From the NCBI RefSeq assembly GCF_035581365.1, contig NZ_CP141590.1, positions 2,290,001 to 2,354,000 on the forward strand: a DNA stretch of 64,000 bases, written 5' to 3'. Source of the DNA: Tsuneonella sp. CC-YZS046 (GTDB taxonomy: Bacteria > Pseudomonadota > Alphaproteobacteria > Sphingomonadales > Sphingomonadaceae). The first letter of the stretch is position 1. Every line of letters begins with the position of its first letter. The position numbers were made by a program, and so were the translations under genes. Below the pieces are notes generated by a model. That model made no database searches, had not been told where the DNA came from, and was given only the letters and a program-made list of their open reading frames with translations. Of this stretch, positions 24,507 through 33,553 are shown piece by piece.

Positions 24507-26012
24507 ATGACTGGCATGCGCGGTCGTCTCACCAAAGGCGCGGGATGGGTGATCCTGTCCCGCGCGCTCGTCAATCTGATTTCCCTGCTGAGCACGTTCA
24601 TTCTTGCGCGCATCCTGACGCCGGACGACTTCGGCCTGGTCGCGCTTGCGACGACCCTGCTGATGATCGTCAACGCGCTGACCGACCTCTCGCTCGCCAA
24701 CGCGCTCATCCAGCACGATGATCCGACCGAGGATCACTTCCATACCGCCTGGACGCTCAATCTGGCGCGCTCGGCCTTGATCGGCGGGCTGGTCGCGGTC
24801 GCCGCCTGGCCGCTTGCCTATGTCTACGACGATCCCCGCCTGCAGGGGATCACGCTCGTGCTGGCGCTGAGTGTCTTCCTGACCGGCTTCACCAACCCGA
24901 AGATGACGGTTTTCCTGCGCGATCTCCTCTTCGCGCAGGACTTCATGCTGAACGTCTCGCAGAAGATCATCGGATTCGCGGTGTCCGTCGCGATAGCCTT
25001 GATCTACCAGAGCTATTGGGCGCTCGTCCTGGGCACCGTGGCCTCGCAGCTGACGATGATCGTCGTATCCTACGTGCTGATCCCCTACCGGCCCTATTTC
25101 AGGATAACCTATTATAAAGAGCTGTTTTCCTTCTCTCTCTGGCTCACCTTCGGGCAGATCCTGAACACGATCAACTGGCGGCTGGACTATTTCCTTATCG
25201 GCGGCGTCGCCGGGCGAACCGCGCTCGGCTATTATTCGGTTGGCGACAATCTCGCCGGCATCCCCACCCGCGAGGCCAGCGAGCCAGTCACCAAGGTGCT
25301 GTTTTCCGGCCTTTCTCTCATAAAGAACGACCCGGAACGCATGCAGGCCGCCTACACGGCGGCGCAGGCACTACTCACATCGGTGGTATTGCCGGTCGGC
25401 TTCGGCTTCGCGCTCTGCGCCAAATCGGTCGTGCTGCTGGCCATGGGCGCCAAATGGCTTCCCATCGTGCCGGTGATCCAGGGGCTGGCGGCCATCCTCG
25501 CGCTGCAGACCCTCGGCAAGCTCGTGCAACCGCTTGCCATGGCCAAGGGGGTGCCCGACCTGCTGTTCAGGCGCGATCTGCTGAGCTTCTTCATCCGCAT
25601 ACCGCTGGTGGTGGCCGGCCTGCTGCTCGGCGGCCTGCACGGCGTCATCATCGCCCGCATGGCGACCGGCCTGATCGCGATCGGCTTCAATCTTCATCTC
25701 GTGCGTAAGCTCATAGGGGTCGGCGTGAAGCGCCAGATCTTCCAGAACGGGCGCGCGCTGTTGAGCATCGCGGTGATGGTCGCGGGCGTCTTCCCGCTAC
25801 AGGCCGCAACCGAGCACCTTGGAACCGGCAGCTTGATGTTGCTGCTTCAACTCGCCATCATAATGTCGGCGGGGGCCAGCCTCTATATATGCAGCCACTT
25901 GCTGCTGTGGCTGGCCGCAGGCCGCCCGCAGGGGCCGGAAACGACCATCCTGCACACGCTCGGCTCGGCGATACAGTCCTTGCGGGCGCGCCGTGGAGAG
26001 CCCGCAGCATAA
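24507..26012 (+). CDS. Wzx-like polysaccharide flippase (MOP superfamily)
   Basis: A 501-residue integral membrane protein with about 12-14 helices. The N-terminal GAGWVILSRALVNLISLLS and the segment ARILTPDDFGLVALA are typical of the lipopolysaccharide biosynthesis/Wzx branch of the MOP family. It would flip the undecaprenyl-linked repeat unit to the periplasm for polymerisation by the Wzy-like protein. AGAGAG precedes the ATG. Its stop is one base from the stop of the convergent glycosyltransferase. Length and motifs are normal. Confidence 0.92.
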   Translation: MTGMRGRLTKGAGWVILSRALVNLISLLSTFILARILTPDDFGLVALATTLLMIVNALTDLSLANALIQHDDPTEDHFHTAWTLNLARSALIGGLVAVAAWPLAYVYDDPRLQGITLVLALSVFLTGFTNPKMTVFLRDLLFAQDFMLNVSQKIIGFAVSVAIALIYQSYWALVLGTVASQLTMIVVSYVLIPYRPYFRITYYKELFSFSLWLTFGQILNTINWRLDYFLIGGVAGRTALGYYSVGDNLAGIPTREASEPVTKVLFSGLSLIKNDPERMQAAYTAAQALLTSVVLPVGFGFALCAKSVVLLAMGAKWLPIVPVIQGLAAILALQTLGKLVQPLAMAKGVPDLLFRRDLLSFFIRIPLVVAGLLLGGLHGVIIARMATGLIAIGFNLHLVRKLIGVGVKRQIFQNGRALLSIAVMVAGVFPLQAATEHLGTGSLMLLLQLAIIMSAGASLYICSHLLLWLAAGRPQGPETTILHTLGSAIQSLRARRGEPAA

Positions 26013-26013
26013 T

Positions 26014-26832
26014 TCACCCGGCAGGATCGGCGGCGCCGAAAAACTCCCCGGCCAGTCCTGCTCCCACATGGCGAAGGCGAAGCAGCGCGCGGACCGAGCG
26101 GTCCGGCCTCCGCATGTTGGTCCTGTTCAATATGAGCAGCTTGCCGATGCCCGGCGTGCCGCTGTGGGAGCCGGCGTTGCCCACCCGATAGACGGCGCCG
26201 CGAAAGGGCAAGGGCTGCAGCGGAACCCCCTTGCTCTTAAGAATATCCCGGATGCGCCGATGGCTGCCGAGCATGTCCTTGATCCACTCCGTCGACGCGC
26301 TTTCGAATGTCGGGGGGATTTCATAGCTGTCTGCCCGGATAATCAGGCTGGAGCCGCACAGGTCGTTGAAATTGTTGACCCCGCAGAAGGTCCGGCTGCC
26401 ATCGTTCCACAGATACCCCCTGGACACATACCAACCGTTCGCATCCGGGTTGGCGGCCGCATGCGCGACGATGCGGTTGCTGACCAGGTCGTCGTCATCG
26501 ACCAGCATGAAGAACCGGGTGTCCGGGGCGTCCAGCATGCCCTTCAGCACGCGCCGCCCCTTGTCGAACCGGAAGGCGTCGAGAATCACCTCTTCCGACG
26601 CCTTGCCGAGATCATGCAGATCGTTCGGCGGGAACGTCACTCTGGTGATCGAGAATTTGTCCGGCAACGGCGGCAGTTCCGCCATTTCATTGGCCACGAT
26701 GATGCATCGCCAGTCCGGATGGGTCTGGTTTGCGATCGAGGCCATCGTCTGCCTGAGCTTCGCGGTCAATTGCCCCCAGTCGCGCGCATTGTCCTGATGG
26801 CGGACGGGGATGATGAATGTGACAAGCGTCAT
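26014..26832 (-). CDS. GT-A type glycosyltransferase (family 2 / rhamnosyltransferase-like)
   Basis: A 272-residue GT-A glycosyltransferase. The N-terminus TLVTFIIPVRHQDN and the metal site FFMLVDDDDLVS (DxD) define the fold. The overall shape resembles the putative rhamnosyltransferase-type proteins found in alphaproteobacterial polysaccharide loci. AGAAGGGC precedes the ATG. It is the third gene of a minus-strand group with the two pyruvyltransferases, separated by 36 bases. The C-terminus is basic and may associate with membrane. The sugar donor is not known. Confidence 0.8.
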   Translation of the reverse strand: MTLVTFIIPVRHQDNARDWGQLTAKLRQTMASIANQTHPDWRCIIVANEMAELPPLPDKFSITRVTFPPNDLHDLGKASEEVILDAFRFDKGRRVLKGMLDAPDTRFFMLVDDDDLVSNRIVAHAAANPDANGWYVSRGYLWNDGSRTFCGVNNFNDLCGSSLIIRADSYEIPPTFESASTEWIKDMLGSHRRIRDILKSKGVPLQPLPFRGAVYRVGNAGSHSGTPGIGKLLILNRTNMRRPDRSVRALLRLRHVGAGLAGEFFGAADPAG

Positions 26833-26868
26833 GGTTGCCCTTCTGGAAATGCAGGCGATGAAGATGGG

Positions 26869-27876
26869 TCAGGCCGCGGCGCTCTCCACCCGGGATAGCT
26901 GCGCCCTGGCCAGGGAAACGGCCTCCTCGACATCGGTCGCCCGCCAGGTGATGCCCGTGCCCTCGGGATAGAAGGTGTCCATCAGCCTGCCGATCTTGCC
27001 GTAGCTGTTATCGAGCACGACATGGGGCCGGCCCAGCAGGGTCGAACAGATATGGACGTGCAGCCGGTCGGTGACGATCACCTCGCCCCGCGCGATCTGG
27101 CTGATTCCCCGCTCGAACCGTTGATTGGCGGCGGCATCCAGGAAGCGGTATTTGCGGACCGCGCCGGAGGTGAAGCCTGCGCGGATCGCCCCGCCGAGCT
27201 TGGCCAGCTTCACCTTGTAGCGGTTCTCGGTGATCCAGTCCTCGCGCGGAATATCCGGGAAGGTCCATTTGCCGATATCGGCCTTTTCCAGATCCTCGCG
27301 CAGCATCGCCAGGATCGGGAAGCTGGACGGGCGCGGCGGCAGCGGGCCGATGGCGAAGGCCATATCGGGGCAAAGCGTGATCTCGCAATCGAAGTGCTTC
27401 TCGGCGATCTCCCTCGACACCCGATCGCGCACCATCAGCTTGAAGTTCTTGTGGCGCCCGACCACGCGGGCGGATTGGGCCAGCCGCTCCGGCGAGTTGT
27501 AATGGATGGACTGCGGGAACTGGATGATCGTCCGGTCCGGAAATGCCTCGATAACCCGTTCCCTGAAGTCCTGGATGCCGTGCCATATATCGCCGAACGA
27601 TCCCCCCCCATGAATGAAGATGGGGCCTTCGGGCACCGCCTTGCGCAGCTCGCTCTCGGAAAAATCGTGCAGCCGGCAGACATAAGACGGCTCCTTGCCG
27701 AAATGCCGCTTGAGCCAGGCCATCTCCCCCAGCCAGATCGCCGAATCGCCGCAATTGCGGATGTCGGGAAAGTCGACGATGGCCAGCGGCTGGTCGGGCT
27801 CGACATAACGGCCAAGGCAATCGTTTATCATACTTCCCAATCGGGAAATGAGGGCAGCGGGGGCAATGCTGGTCAT
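26869..27876 (-). CDS. Polysaccharide pyruvyl transferase (ExoV/PssK-like)
   Basis: A 335-residue enzyme of the polysaccharide pyruvyl transferase family, which uses phosphoenolpyruvate to make cyclic pyruvate ketals on glycan sugars. It shows VDFPDIRNCGDSAIW near the start, FIHGGGSFGDIW in the middle and VIVTDRLHVHICSTLLGRP in the C-terminal half, the conserved family blocks. I use ATG 27876 preceded by AAGGG; the longer in-frame start overlaps the preceding gene. It gives the polymer negative charge. It lies 43 bases after a second, divergent member of the family. Confidence 0.9.
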   Translation of the reverse strand: MTSIAPAALISRLGSMINDCLGRYVEPDQPLAIVDFPDIRNCGDSAIWLGEMAWLKRHFGKEPSYVCRLHDFSESELRKAVPEGPIFIHGGGSFGDIWHGIQDFRERVIEAFPDRTIIQFPQSIHYNSPERLAQSARVVGRHKNFKLMVRDRVSREIAEKHFDCEITLCPDMAFAIGPLPPRPSSFPILAMLREDLEKADIGKWTFPDIPREDWITENRYKVKLAKLGGAIRAGFTSGAVRKYRFLDAAANQRFERGISQIARGEVIVTDRLHVHICSTLLGRPHVVLDNSYGKIGRLMDTFYPEGTGITWRATDVEEAVSLARAQLSRVESAAA

Positions 27877-27919
27877 CGGAAACCCTTCATCGACGCAGGA
27901 CCAAAAAATTATCTGGATT

Positions 27920-29002
27920 TCACCTTGAAAATTTCTCGAATATTGTCCTTTTGAAATATTGTGCATTCTTGCTGACATCACTGATGATCTGCATCATGCG
28001 CATTTCTTTTCTCATATTGTATTCCATGTTCAATTTATCGTTCGCAAAATCTTTCTGTATCTCTATCTTCTCTCGCGCTTCCAGATATTCGATCAGCGCA
28101 TCGCCGTCGGATATATCAGTTCCGTCGGCCGCCAGCGCTTTCATCAGAGGATAGATCCGGCAGCCCCATGGCGCCGCCAGCAGCATGTCGGCGGCTTTGG
28201 GCTTGGCTATGAGGGAGGCGTTCTCCCGATACAGTTCGATCCCTTGCCGGAGATTCCTCGCGAAAATATCGGGAATTCCGATGGACTGGGAAAAGTCCCG
28301 CCATTTCAGCGGGCAATCGATGTGGCCGCTGTCCCAGAAGGCAAAGGGAACGTCATAGGCGCAGGCGATGATCGCGCCGTGCAGCGAATTGGAAAGCACG
28401 AAATCGGCTTGGGCGATTTCCGAGATGATCCCGGCGAGGCCCGCTTCCGATGCCTCGATCTCCGGCCTGACCACGCGCCCGCAGCCGGACAAGGCAAGCA
28501 ATTGCGTATCGTCACTCTCATCGGAAATATGCGGAATGCATATCGTATTGCCGTCACGCAGGTCCGCTCCGGGCTGCGTCGGAATGTTCGGCTTAGGATA
28601 TATCAGCGGAACCAGCAGGCCCGGATCGCCCAGCACCGTATCGGCGGGCAGGCCGAGCAGATCCCGCGTCACCGGGCCTCTTACTCCATGGAAGCGGCAC
28701 AAGGCCCTGGCCGTGGGCGAAAGAGGCGTCTCGTTCCTCATGCCGCAGCCCCAGAACGAGATGACCCCCGCCGGAAAGCCGGTCGCCTGCCTCAAGGCGC
28801 GCTTGATCCAGCTTTCCTCGATCACGCTGCCAACGAAGTAATAGAGATCCGCCTGAACCCTGGGATAGGACAAGAGATATTTCGCGAACAATTCCGGAAG
28901 ATAGTCGCCGAAATTCTGGCGATCCGCATATTTCACGAAATAATTCAGCCTCGTGTCCCGCTCGTGAAATCCCTCGCCAACGCTCCGCACCTTCTTGACC
29001 AT
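27920..29002 (-). CDS. Second polysaccharide pyruvyl transferase family protein
   Basis: A 360-residue member of the pyruvyl transferase family. NYFVKYADRQNFGDYLPELF at the N-terminus, HGVRGPVTRDLLG and VLSNSLHGAIIACAYDVP are the recognisable blocks. It is only distantly similar to the neighbour at 26869, so this is not a recent tandem duplication. The C-terminal 50 residues form a charged helical extension. I choose ATG 29002, eight bases after GGAG. The second enzyme may ketalate another sugar or act on another linkage. Donor and acceptor are inferred from the family. Confidence 0.85.
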   Translation of the reverse strand: MVKKVRSVGEGFHERDTRLNYFVKYADRQNFGDYLPELFAKYLLSYPRVQADLYYFVGSVIEESWIKRALRQATGFPAGVISFWGCGMRNETPLSPTARALCRFHGVRGPVTRDLLGLPADTVLGDPGLLVPLIYPKPNIPTQPGADLRDGNTICIPHISDESDDTQLLALSGCGRVVRPEIEASEAGLAGIISEIAQADFVLSNSLHGAIIACAYDVPFAFWDSGHIDCPLKWRDFSQSIGIPDIFARNLRQGIELYRENASLIAKPKAADMLLAAPWGCRIYPLMKALAADGTDISDGDALIEYLEAREKIEIQKDFANDKLNMEYNMRKEMRMMQIISDVSKNAQYFKRTIFEKFSR

Positions 29003-29422
29003 TACGAGACTCCGAGACTCACAGAGCATTCAAGGGAGAAAACTTTACAATGCGGGGACATTTCGGGAGCGGGTGTCGCAGGCTCGCCACGGGGGTCGGG
29101 GCAGGCAAGCCTATGGGCCTCCGTCCGCCCCAGCAAGCCGGCGAGGACGAGGCGTGAGAAATGGGAGCCAAGCGGCGCGACGGGGAGTTTGCCGGGGCAG
29201 GCGCCATCCCTGACAGGAAAGGGCAGGCCGCGTGGCGGCGGTAAAGCGGCCAGCAAAGATTTCGTCCCGGCCAGGGAACCGTAGATCGACGTCGGAGCGA
29301 CAGCAGGCTCCATTGCCATCATCCCACCTGCTACCGCTGATAAATTCCTTGGCATGTTGCACTGCAATACGACATTATTGCGGTGCAGTATAGATTCGTA
29401 TTCCGAAAAGGGACCGATCGCG
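29003..29422. other. Divergent intergenic region, pyruvyltransferase and glycosyltransferase
   Basis: A 420-base gap. The part from about 29060 to 29290 is GC-rich with open frames on both strands, but none has a ribosome site or recognisable domain. The right end carries the TGC boxes at 29357-29388. It may hold a decayed gene or simply leader DNA. Confidence 0.5.
29357..29388 (+). promoter_or_regulatory. Two TGC palindromes before a glycosyltransferase
   Basis: TTGCACTGCAA (29357-29367) is a perfect palindrome around a central C, and TTGCGGTGCAG (29378-29388) abuts TATAGA. The start-to-start distance is 21 bases, about two helical turns, as at 4202/4222 (20 bases) and 31924/31945 (21 bases). 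This spacing supports cooperative binding of a dimeric regulator. Confidence 0.55.
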
Positions 29423-30562
29423 TTGACCCCCCGAAACGCCGCCCATTCTTTCGCGCAGCAGGACACCCGCCTGGCCGAGCCTGCCGGCAGGAAACCCGAT
29501 CCATCCAAATGGGATGTCGATTTCTCCCTGGCACTGTTCAACCGCACGGGAAAATATTTCATCGGCCGAGACATTCTCGACGAGAATCTCGATGTCCTCA
29601 ACAAGATCTATTACTGGAGATTTTCCCGGCACGACACGCCGGCGGCCCTGCCCGCGCGGATTCTGGGGAAGCTGGAATGGCTCGAGCATCGCGCGCGGAC
29701 CGCGCTCGGCCTGCCGCCCGGGACGGCGCCCGGCACGCGATGCCTGCATCTCGATCCGCTGACCGTCCTGCATCGCAAATTATCATCGGAAGACCTGGTG
29801 CTCTGCCACGATCTGGGGCCGATCACGCATCCCAGGCTGTTCGCGCAAGGGGTGAGCGAACAATACGATCTGGCATACCGGCTGATCAGGGAAGCCCGAC
29901 CCGGCCTGGTGTTCGTCAGCAAGGCCAGCGAACGCGCCTTCGAGGAGCTTTACGGCGCTCCACGGCAGTCCGACGTCATCTATCCGCCGATCAGGACCGG
30001 CTCCCTGTCGGCACAGGGCAAGCCATGCGAAGCCGTCAGCGCGCCATTCCTCCTGACGGTCGGAAGCCTGGGCTGGCGCAAGAACCAGGCCAGCGCGATC
30101 AGGGCCTTCGAGCGAAGCGGATTGGCGGAGCGGGGATTTTCCTACGTCCTGTGCGGCGAAAGGGAGCCGGGCGCGGAAGAAGTGCTCGATCTGGCGGGAA
30201 ACACGCCCGGCGTGGTGGTGCTGCCTTACGTCAGCGACGAGAATCTGCGCTGGCTCTATGACAAGGCCGCCGGGTTTGTGCTGGTCAGCCAGCTCGAGGG
30301 TTTCGGAATGCCGGTTGCCGAGGCGATGGCGCGCAAGCTCATCCCCATCGTGTCCGAACGGAGCGTTCTGGAGGAAGTGGCCGGCGCGGGCGCGATTACC
30401 GTCTCTCCCGACTCGGTCGAGGAAATCGCCGAGGCGATGCTCCTGCTGACCGGGTTGGACGAAACCGAACGGCTGCAGCGCATCGCGCTGTTCGACCGGC
30501 AGATCGCCCAATTCTCCGAAGACACATTCCGCCGGAAATGGAGGACGCTGCTGGCGGCGTGA
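29423..30562 (+). CDS. Glycosyltransferase family 4
   Basis: A 379-residue GT-B glycosyltransferase. The donor site is LLTVGSLGWRKNQASAI, and the C-terminal loop QLEGFGMPVAEAMARKLIP contains the E-x7-E pair. I place the start at TTG 29423, nine bases after AAGGGA. The upstream ATG at 29354 lies inside the operator pair and would put the promoter in the coding region. It is transcribed alone, converging on the acyltransferase gene with a 10-base gap. The substrate is unknown. Confidence 0.87.
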   Translation: MTPRNAAHSFAQQDTRLAEPAGRKPDPSKWDVDFSLALFNRTGKYFIGRDILDENLDVLNKIYYWRFSRHDTPAALPARILGKLEWLEHRARTALGLPPGTAPGTRCLHLDPLTVLHRKLSSEDLVLCHDLGPITHPRLFAQGVSEQYDLAYRLIREARPGLVFVSKASERAFEELYGAPRQSDVIYPPIRTGSLSAQGKPCEAVSAPFLLTVGSLGWRKNQASAIRAFERSGLAERGFSYVLCGEREPGAEEVLDLAGNTPGVVVLPYVSDENLRWLYDKAAGFVLVSQLEGFGMPVAEAMARKLIPIVSERSVLEEVAGAGAITVSPDSVEEIAEAMLLLTGLDETERLQRIALFDRQIAQFSEDTFRRKWRTLLAA

Positions 30563-30572
30563 ACCGCCGCAA

Positions 30573-31793
30573 TCAGCGATCGGACCCGGCGAGTTTCGCT
30601 TCTCCGGAAGCGTTGAAACCCGAGGCTTCGCCGTTCGACGAACGCCAGCGCTTCATGAAGGCCATGGCCGGCTTTTCCAGGAATCGATAGGAAAGCTGGG
30701 CGATGGCGAGTGTGAGAGCAAGCGCGAGGACGAATAGCAGAACTCGTTCGGGAATCGAGAAATCCGCGCCATGCCATTTCCCGCCCCGGATGATGAAACC
30801 GGCCACGCGAATGCACAGCGAATGATAGATATAGCAGCCATAGGAAATCCGCCCGATCCATTGCAGGATTTTCAACCCGGTGATCGGCTGCACGAATGGG
30901 TGACGCGCCACGGTCAAGGCAAGCAGGGCGAGAGACACCAGCGCCAGCGCCGTATAGAGGAAGACCTCACGGCCCTCGCCGTATAATATGCCGGAAACCA
31001 CGTCGCGGATCACTTCCAGCCCGGCGCGATCCCGCACCAAGATGTTGATCGCCACGAAGGTCGCGACATAGAGCGTGATCGCAAGGCCGCCGATCCGCAC
31101 GATCGGCCAAAGCATACGGTCCAGAGGGGTGGTGAGCCGGGACAGCGCGAACAGGCAGCCGATCGCGAAACTGTCGAAATGCAGCCCCGGCGCGGAATAG
31201 ATGAGGTAGGCGACCGCTTCCGGATCGCCCCCGGCCAGCAGTGTCCCCACCAGCAGGCGGCCGAGCGGGGCCAGGATCACGCAGGCCCACAGCACCCGCT
31301 TGGTCACCCATAGCGGCGCGAAATACGCCACCAGGCCGTAGAGGAGATAGAACTGCATCTCGGCCGAAATCGTCCAGAGGTGCCCGACCGGCCAAAACCT
31401 GAGCTCCCCGTTGCCCGTGGCCATTTCGACATTGTGATAGAAGCCGAACAGCGAGAGGATGGCTTCCCTGGGCTGCGGCACGGCCGCGATGAAGCTGAAC
31501 GCAAGCCCCGCCAGCAAATAGGCGTAATAGGGCGGAAGAATCCTGCCTATGCGATGCTTCGCGAAGTTTGCCACACCCCGGACAGGAAAATTCGGATCAT
31601 GCGCCCGGGCGATAGAGAGCGTCACCACATAGCCGGAGATGACGAAGAACAGCCAGACGCCAGCCCATCCGAACGGCAGGAGCTTGCAATGCATCGCCAC
31701 CACGCCGATCATGGCCAGCGCGCGTAGGCTGTCGATTTCCGGGCAATGCGCCAGAGCCTGGCGGCGTTCAGCAGTCGAAAGGGCGTTGCTCAA
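30573..31793 (-). CDS. Acyltransferase 3 family protein (OafA/ExoZ-like)
   Basis: A 406-residue membrane protein with about ten helices. The family block EIDSLRALAMIGVVAMHC holds the R-x-x-A-x-x-x-V-x-x-x-H motif, and FFVISGYVVTLSIAR follows. Such enzymes O-acetylate or succinylate exopolysaccharide sugars. The start is TTG 31793 with AAGGA nine bases upstream; no in-frame ATG is nearby. Two TGC boxes lie about 130-165 bp upstream. No C-terminal SGNH domain is present. Confidence 0.9.
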   Translation of the reverse strand: MSNALSTAERRQALAHCPEIDSLRALAMIGVVAMHCKLLPFGWAGVWLFFVISGYVVTLSIARAHDPNFPVRGVANFAKHRIGRILPPYYAYLLAGLAFSFIAAVPQPREAILSLFGFYHNVEMATGNGELRFWPVGHLWTISAEMQFYLLYGLVAYFAPLWVTKRVLWACVILAPLGRLLVGTLLAGGDPEAVAYLIYSAPGLHFDSFAIGCLFALSRLTTPLDRMLWPIVRIGGLAITLYVATFVAINILVRDRAGLEVIRDVVSGILYGEGREVFLYTALALVSLALLALTVARHPFVQPITGLKILQWIGRISYGCYIYHSLCIRVAGFIIRGGKWHGADFSIPERVLLFVLALALTLAIAQLSYRFLEKPAMAFMKRWRSSNGEASGFNASGEAKLAGSDR

Positions 31794-31923
31794 AGCCGTT
31801 CATCCTTTTCGGGGTCGGCCACGCAGCATCAGGGGCATGGCCAAACGCAAGGAAGCGCCGAATTCAAGATTAAGAATCGCCCTGCAGTGCAGCAGCGACA
31901 TCCGAAGTAGATAGTGATTTCTT

Positions 31924-31957
31924 TTGCAATGCAACAGGATTCTTCTGCACGGCACAA
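31924..31957 (-). promoter_or_regulatory. Two TGC boxes before the acyltransferase
   Basis: TTGCAATGCAA (31924-31934) is a perfect palindrome around a central A, and CTGCACGGCACAA (31945-31957) is a second copy 21 bases further, start to start. They fit the shared family seen at 4202-4234 and 29357-29388. Confidence 0.55.
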
Positions 31958-32075
31958 AAGCGTCCCATCTCGGGAAACCCGCCGCAGGCCGCAAATATTT
32001 ATATGAAAAATATCGATAAATCTTCCATCCCGCAAAGCCTGCAGGATAGAGCGCGCCATTCCTGCGGCAAACGCC

Positions 32076-32103
32076 CTTGGCTTCATGCTGCAATGCAGTA
32101 TAA
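32076..32103 (+). promoter_or_regulatory. Promoter with TGC palindrome in the spacer
   Basis: TTGGCT (32076-32081) and a perfect TATAAT (32098-32103) are 16 bases apart. The palindrome CTGCAATGCAG (32087-32097) fills the spacer and touches the -10. This is the best-looking promoter in the locus. The geometry suits repression by the bound factor. It should drive the hydrolase gene at 32168. Confidence 0.6.
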
Positions 32104-32167
32104 TCGTGAGTCGTGGCAGGATGCGGGCCATATCGGCCTGCGCGCACTGCAGCATTGAGGTGGACCT

Positions 32168-33376
32168 TTGTTCGGTACGGCCTTCAAATTGCGGTTGTTA
32201 GGCGCCCCGGCGCTGCTTCTCCTGCTTCCCAGTCTCAACCCGCCGCAAACGCTGCCCGGCCATGGCACGGCGAATGCCGTGGATGGCGGAAACTGGCGCG
32301 CCGATCCATCCGGCCTTGCCGGCCTGCCCCAGGCCGAACCGCTGATCTTCGCGCCCATCGGCCAGGACAAGGCAAGGCTGATAAATTCTTCCATACCCTT
32401 CGCGCCCGGCCTGGGCGCGATCGCCAAACCCTTCGCCTTCAGCGGCAGTATGGAAACCAGGGAGCGCGCGGTCGACTGCCTCGCCAGCGCCATGTGGTAT
32501 GAGGCGGGCAACGACGCACGCGGCCAGCGCGCGGTGGCGCAGGTCGTGCTGAACCGGGTCCGCCACCCCGCCTTCCCCGCCAGCGTCTGCGGCGTGGTGT
32601 TCCAGGGCTCGGAACGGCGAACCGGCTGCCAGTTCACCTTTACCTGCGACGGCGCGATGCAGCGCGTACCATCCGACACCGCCTTCGCCCGCGCCCGATC
32701 CGAAGCGCGGGCCATGCTCGAAGGGGCGGTCGACCGGGAAGTGGGACTGGCCACGCATTACCATACCGACTGGGTGCATCCGGTGTGGAGCGCGGCGCTG
32801 GACAAGCTGGCCCGGGTCGACACGCATCTGTTCTTCCGCTGGCGCGGCAGCTGGGGCGGCGCGCAGGCCATGCGCCAGTCCTATAGCGGGGAGGAACCCG
32901 CGATTCCCGCCCTCGCCGGCCTTTCGCCGTTTCACCGCGGCGAGGCGATGCTGGCAGACGGCGAGCAACCCGCTGCACCGGACGGCACCCCGCCGAACCC
33001 CGGCTCGGCTACATTCGCCGCCGCCTTCGCGGTGCCTTCCGCTCCGGCCCCGCTGGCCGCAAGCCCCGGCCAGAAATCCACCTTCCGGCTCGATGTCTCG
33101 CTCTCGGCAAGCGCGGGCGCGCCGGCGATGGCCGCGCTGGGCATGTGCGGCGGGCAAGCCTTCTGCAAGGTGCTCGGCTCCGCCCCAGGCGGCGACATCG
33201 CCTTTCTCTATGTGCGGGACCGCCGCACCGGCGTGGAACGCACCTTCTGGGACTGCGAGCATTTTCCGCGCAAAAACCCTGCACAATGCCTGGATGCCAG
33301 GAACCGCTCCTGGATCGCGTTCGACGGCAATCTGCACAGCGCAAAGCCAGCCCAACCGGGGGTCGCGAGCCTATGA
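32168..33376 (+). CDS. Cell wall hydrolase, SleB family
   Basis: A 402-residue protein with an N-terminal signal-like segment and a SleB/Hydrolase_2 domain at about residues 95-225. The domain is recognisable by CLASAMWYEAGNDARGQRAV, with the catalytic Glu, and by NRVRHPAFPASVCGVVFQGS. The C-terminal 170 residues are Pro/Ala-rich and then form an unknown small domain with Cys pairs. The start is TTG 32168 after GAGGTGG. Homologues cleave peptidoglycan. In an exopolysaccharide locus it may open the wall for the export complex, which is inference. Confidence 0.87.
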   Translation: MFGTAFKLRLLGAPALLLLLPSLNPPQTLPGHGTANAVDGGNWRADPSGLAGLPQAEPLIFAPIGQDKARLINSSIPFAPGLGAIAKPFAFSGSMETRERAVDCLASAMWYEAGNDARGQRAVAQVVLNRVRHPAFPASVCGVVFQGSERRTGCQFTFTCDGAMQRVPSDTAFARARSEARAMLEGAVDREVGLATHYHTDWVHPVWSAALDKLARVDTHLFFRWRGSWGGAQAMRQSYSGEEPAIPALAGLSPFHRGEAMLADGEQPAAPDGTPPNPGSATFAAAFAVPSAPAPLAASPGQKSTFRLDVSLSASAGAPAMAALGMCGGQAFCKVLGSAPGGDIAFLYVRDRRTGVERTFWDCEHFPRKNPAQCLDARNRSWIAFDGNLHSAKPAQPGVASL

Positions 33377-33553
33377 TGCCCTGCTGGAAGTCTCGAATGC
33401 ATTCAGGAGTCCAGCGATGAAGCGATTGCGAAAAGCCGTATTGCCCGTGGCAGGGGCGAGGCCGGAAAAGCCGGAAATCATCGCGTCCCTCGCCACATTC
33501 CCGTGCCGCGATACGCCGCATCACGCATTCGTCACCTCGGAGATCGAACAACA

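Larger units (their letters stand above)
31794..32167. other. Divergent intergenic region, acyltransferase and SleB hydrolase
   Basis: A 374-base AT-richer gap with no gene. It holds the boxes at 31924-31957 toward the acyltransferase and the promoter/operator at 32076-32103 toward the hydrolase. Further TGCA-rich stretches occur near 31881 and 32146. Confidence 0.6.

Noticed and set aside
29060-29290. Possible small gene in the GC-rich part of the gap before 29357
   Set aside because: Frames are open on both strands but have no ribosome site, no domain and no coding pattern that I can recognise.
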